Assembly: GCA_031835245.1 (NCBI GenBank)
Contig: JAVKOQ010000002.1
Span: 412,501-476,500 of the forward strand
Origin: Balamuthia mandrillaris
Taxonomy: Eukaryota > Discosea > Longamoebia > Balamuthiidae
Reading direction: 5' to 3'
Length of the DNA stretch: 64,000 bases
Below, in pieces: positions 61,249 to 64,000 of this stretch (the stretch's first letter is position 1; the number at the start of each line of letters is the position of its first letter). Position numbers and translations under genes: made by a program. The notes under the pieces are model-generated. The model saw nothing but the letters and a program-made list of their open reading frames with translations, had not been told where the DNA came from and made no database searches.

Positions 61249-62974
61249 TTATAACGTTTGCAGGTGAATGCCTTGTCCCCAAAGACCACATGCCATCTTT
61301 TCATGATCGTACTGCAGGCAGGTAGGAATCGCTCCAACGACCCATTCCTGCAACATCTTCAACTCTCCTTCTTGCTGTTGGAGCAGACCGTAGGCGACGA
61401 GCCGCTTTGATGCTCCGCAAACGATCTTGGCGTCGTCGAACTGAAGGCAGGTAATGGGGCCGCGTGTCTCCACTTTGTGGACGGGAGGACCGAGCTTGCG
61501 CACTTCCCAATATCTCAACACGCCTTCCCTGTTTGTGTCGTAAATAACTTCTTTCAGCTCTTTCTCCGAAAACAAAAGTAAAACAGAAGAAAACATACGA
61601 GGTGCCAGTAACAAAGTAGTTGCCGCCTTGATAGTCCAGCGAACGAACAGCCTCTCCTTTGTGCTCATACTCGTGTGTCTTTTGTCCACTCCGCACATCC
61701 CTTTTGTTGGTTTTTTTTTTTTTTTAGTTTTGTTTGTTTCCGACAGGTAACAAAAGAAGAAACCAGCACACCGAACAAAGAAAGAAGGAATGGAACAACA
61801 TACCATATCTTTTTGAAACCGAGGTAAGTTTAGTTGCCCATCGTCATCATCAAAAACAGTGCTGTTAGTTCATCAACACAAAGCGAAAAGAGAGCGAGGA
61901 AAAGAGAAAGAGAGTACAATTGCTCCAGAGGATTCGCCGCCGGATATCAACATCTTGTCCTTTATCTTGAGCCCATAAATACGATCAGCAGTGACGGGAG
62001 GCAAAGCAAAGGTAGAAGAAAAGGTTTGCAGCGGCTTTCCTTCCCCTCCTCTCGTCACATCGCTCAGCACTATCAATCCATCGTGTCCACCTGTTGCCAG
62101 CGTTAACGTTGCAGCACTGCCGCCCTTCTCTCCTCCTTCGCCCACGTCCTCAAAGCACGCCATCGACCAAACGAAGGCAGAGTGTGAGCACCACCAACTT
62201 AGCTTTTGTAATGTCTGGCGATCACGTATCGCCACCGCTCCTGTTATGGCTCCGCGTTAACAAAGCAAAGAATAGAAGCAAAGCATCAAAGAGGAAAGGA
62301 GAGAGAAGAAGCAACGAAGCAAAGAGCAAGCAGAGGAAGAAAGAAGAACCTTTGTGGTGACCAGTGATCAACACGCGAGGCAACAACAACACGGAGCTAG
62401 CCTCCCCCAACTCCGCATCCATCTCTGCCCAGCGCGTGGGCGGCACCTCCAAGCTCAGATGCGAGCGCGCTTCTTCTTCTGCTCCTCCCTCTCCACCCTT
62501 TCCTTCAACCCATCGCGTGAGCAAGACCGTGTTGTCGGTGGCGCCGGAGACAAGCTCCTCCTCATCAAAGTGAAGCGAGCGAACGCTGCGATGAAACTTG
62601 AAGGTGCCGCGGTGGGCCAGCCCCTCCGCTTTACGCTGCCATCTCCACGTTTGGCTGTACTTTTCTCTCCATCCAAAACCTCCTCCTTCGTCTTCTGCTC
62701 CTTCTTCCTGTTTTGGTGTGGAAGAAGACGAAGAAGAAAGAGAAGCTGGAAGATTACGACGACGCCGTCTTTTGTGATGATGGGAAGAAATCAAATGAGA
62801 GGAACACATGCGGCGCCGCGCAAAGTCTCGCCAGTAGAGCGTCCCCCAAAAACTGTCCGAGGAGGCAATGTCTCTCCAGCGGCGGCAGGTGAGCATCACC
62901 GCGGCAAGCTGCTTGCCGCTGACCAGCCCGAGGATGTGGTACTGGATCTCCACCGGCAGGTCCAACACTTCCAT
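61249..62974 (-). CDS. F-box and WD40 protein with candidate 5-nt microexon
   Basis: Probable SCF substrate receptor. Exons 62974-62350, 62240-61918, 61808-61804 (5 nt), 61700-61599 and 61528-61249 total 1335 nt, 444 aa. The F-box (residues 3-48) reads LDLPVEIQYHILGLVSGKQL, ending FWGTLYWRDFARR. WD40 blades include VRSLHFDEEELVSGATDNTV, LTLATGGHDGLIVLSD, LISGGESSGAIIWDVRSGQ, YFVTGTSEGVLRYWEV and LQFDDAKIVCGAS. Exon 2 ends phase 0 and exon 4 starts phase 2; the only bridge found is ATATG at 61808-61804 with an AAAAAG acceptor and a GTATGT donor. It restores IIWDVRSGQ, the expected WD40 end. Without it the frame breaks. The N-terminal half has a Ser-rich loop between F-box and propeller. Confidence 0.75.
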
Positions 62975-63289
62975 CCCTTTTTATTTTCTTTTCTCTTTGG
63001 TGTCGACAGAAAAAACTAATAAAAATAATAATCGATAAATATATTTTTCCTTGTTGGGTGGTCGCACTCTGTGATTTGTCTACAAAAAATGCTTTGTCGA
63101 TAAAGTAATGGAAAATTATTTGATATTTTGTCTCGACAGTCTTTGCGCTGGGTGGGTTCTTTTGATGTCTAGGGTTTTGCCGTCTTTCAGTAGACAGTGG
63201 ATTCATACATCTTTTCCCCTTCCAATTCTTCAAGCGCGAAAAAAGAATACTTATATATTGTTGTTTATTCAATAAATAAAACAAAAGCG
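62975..63289. other. Intergenic, tandem minus-strand genes
   Basis: A/T-rich promoter region of the F-box/WD40 gene and 3' flank of the PH-domain gene. Nothing else recognised. Confidence 0.5.
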
Positions 63290-64000
63290 TTACTCTCCAT
63301 TATTGGTTGGGGCGCCCGTGGAATGCTCTCCGCTCCGTTGCTTCTCGTCAAAATAATGGTCGTAGAAGCAGTCCTCCTCATCGTAGGTCTCTTCTGCTCC
63401 ACCAAGATAAACAGCTGTGGCCACATTTCTCTCCGAGGACTTTGAGGTCAGCATCGAGGAGGAAGAGCTTGTGGTGGGCGCTCGACTGGATGACGCTTTC
63501 GTTTTCACTTTATTGGAAGAAGAAGTAGGTGATTTAGAAGAAGAAGAAGAATGATGTTGTTGTTGCGTCTTTATCAATTTCTTCATTTTTTGCTTCTTTC
63601 GCTCTATAAACTTTGTTATTGGGACGATCCACCGTTGCTTCTCTTGTTCGTAAGAGTTGTTGGTGTTGCTGCCGCATGTTTTGAAGCAGTAGTCACGGTT
63701 GACGGTGATGAGCTTGAACTTGGGGCTGTCGGGAGGTCCTTCATCCACTACTGTTACTTCGTTCAGGTCTATGATGCCACTTGGAATCGTGTCCTGTTTT
63801 AAAGATGAAGAGAGGAAGAAAGAAGATATGGTCGAAAGAAATAAGAACGCAGAAGGAAGAATGAAGGAAACGGAAGGATAATGAAAGAAGCAGAAAGTAC
63901 GTTGGGAGATGTAAGGTAGAAAAGGACATCGGCTTTAATGATGCACCACCGCTTTTGCCATTTCTTGTGGAAGGCAGGACTCTTCTTGAGGAGATAACCA
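63290..64000 (-). CDS. PH-domain protein, C-terminal part, runs off right edge
   Basis: Exons read 64000-63901 (open to the edge) and 63793-63290, phase 0. Together they code a pleckstrin-homology domain starting GYLLKKSPAFHKKWQKRW, with CIIKADVLFYLTSPN, then PSGIIDLNEVTV, FKLITVNRDYCFKT and ending with the invariant Trp helix (RWIVPITKFIERK). PH domains bind phosphoinositides at membranes. After it comes a Lys/Gln/Ser/Thr-rich tail of about 100 residues ending NNGE. Upstream exons lie outside the window, so other domains are unknown. Confidence 0.75.

Overview
The window is nuclear DNA of a free-living, intron-rich eukaryote, most likely an amoebozoan. The main clues are a Frizzled/Smoothened-like receptor, a Shk-type kinase with a C-terminal SH2 domain, a DOCK-family Rac exchange factor, RasGAP and RGS signalling proteins, and many F-box proteins. 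Introns are usually 58-150 nt, GT-AG and rich in pyrimidine microsatellites. An Acanthamoeba/Balamuthia-like discosean is a reasonable guess, but the sequence alone does not settle it. There is no bacterial-style operon, CRISPR array or obvious intact transposon.

Layout. 0-1.1 kb: edge of an unknown minus-strand gene and a fragment resembling a Crypton/DUF3504 recombinase. 1.1-5.7 kb: flavin monooxygenase and an F-box/WD40 protein. 6.0-9.0 kb (minus): ankyrin-like protein and SRP54, with a possible overlapping upstream ORF. 9.2-13.1 kb: three small unknown proteins and a YIPF4-like Golgi protein. 13.5-20.5 kb (minus): tandem-kinase/SH2 protein and Frizzled/Smoothened-like receptor. 21.2-30.3 kb (minus): a 26-exon DOCK protein. 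30.9-37.7 kb (plus): F-box/RCC1 protein, an ARF GTPase with an altered DxxG motif, and a PAS-repeat kinase. 37.9-39.7 kb (minus): ankyrin/TPR protein. 39.9-51.6 kb (plus): F-box/SPRY protein with a candidate U12-type intron, a GT61 glycosyltransferase and an RGS-START-RasGAP fusion. 51.8-56.8 kb: catalase, LAMTOR4-like Ragulator subunit, a lipid-anchored CxxC protein and a Ras GTPase. 58.0-64 kb: HGSNAT-like lysosomal acetyltransferase, a second F-box/WD40 protein with a candidate 5-nt microexon, and a PH-domain protein running off the edge.

Most genes fall into signalling (receptor, kinases, Ras, RasGAP, RacGEF, ARF, Ragulator), ubiquitin targeting (four F-box proteins with three kinds of substrate domain) and endomembrane/lysosome work (SRP54, YIPF4, GT61, HGSNAT, LAMTOR4). 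I assembled exon models by hand from splice sites, reading-frame phase and family similarity. For almost every multi-exon gene the phases close exactly and the total length is a multiple of three. Product names rest on recognition of motifs, not on database searches.
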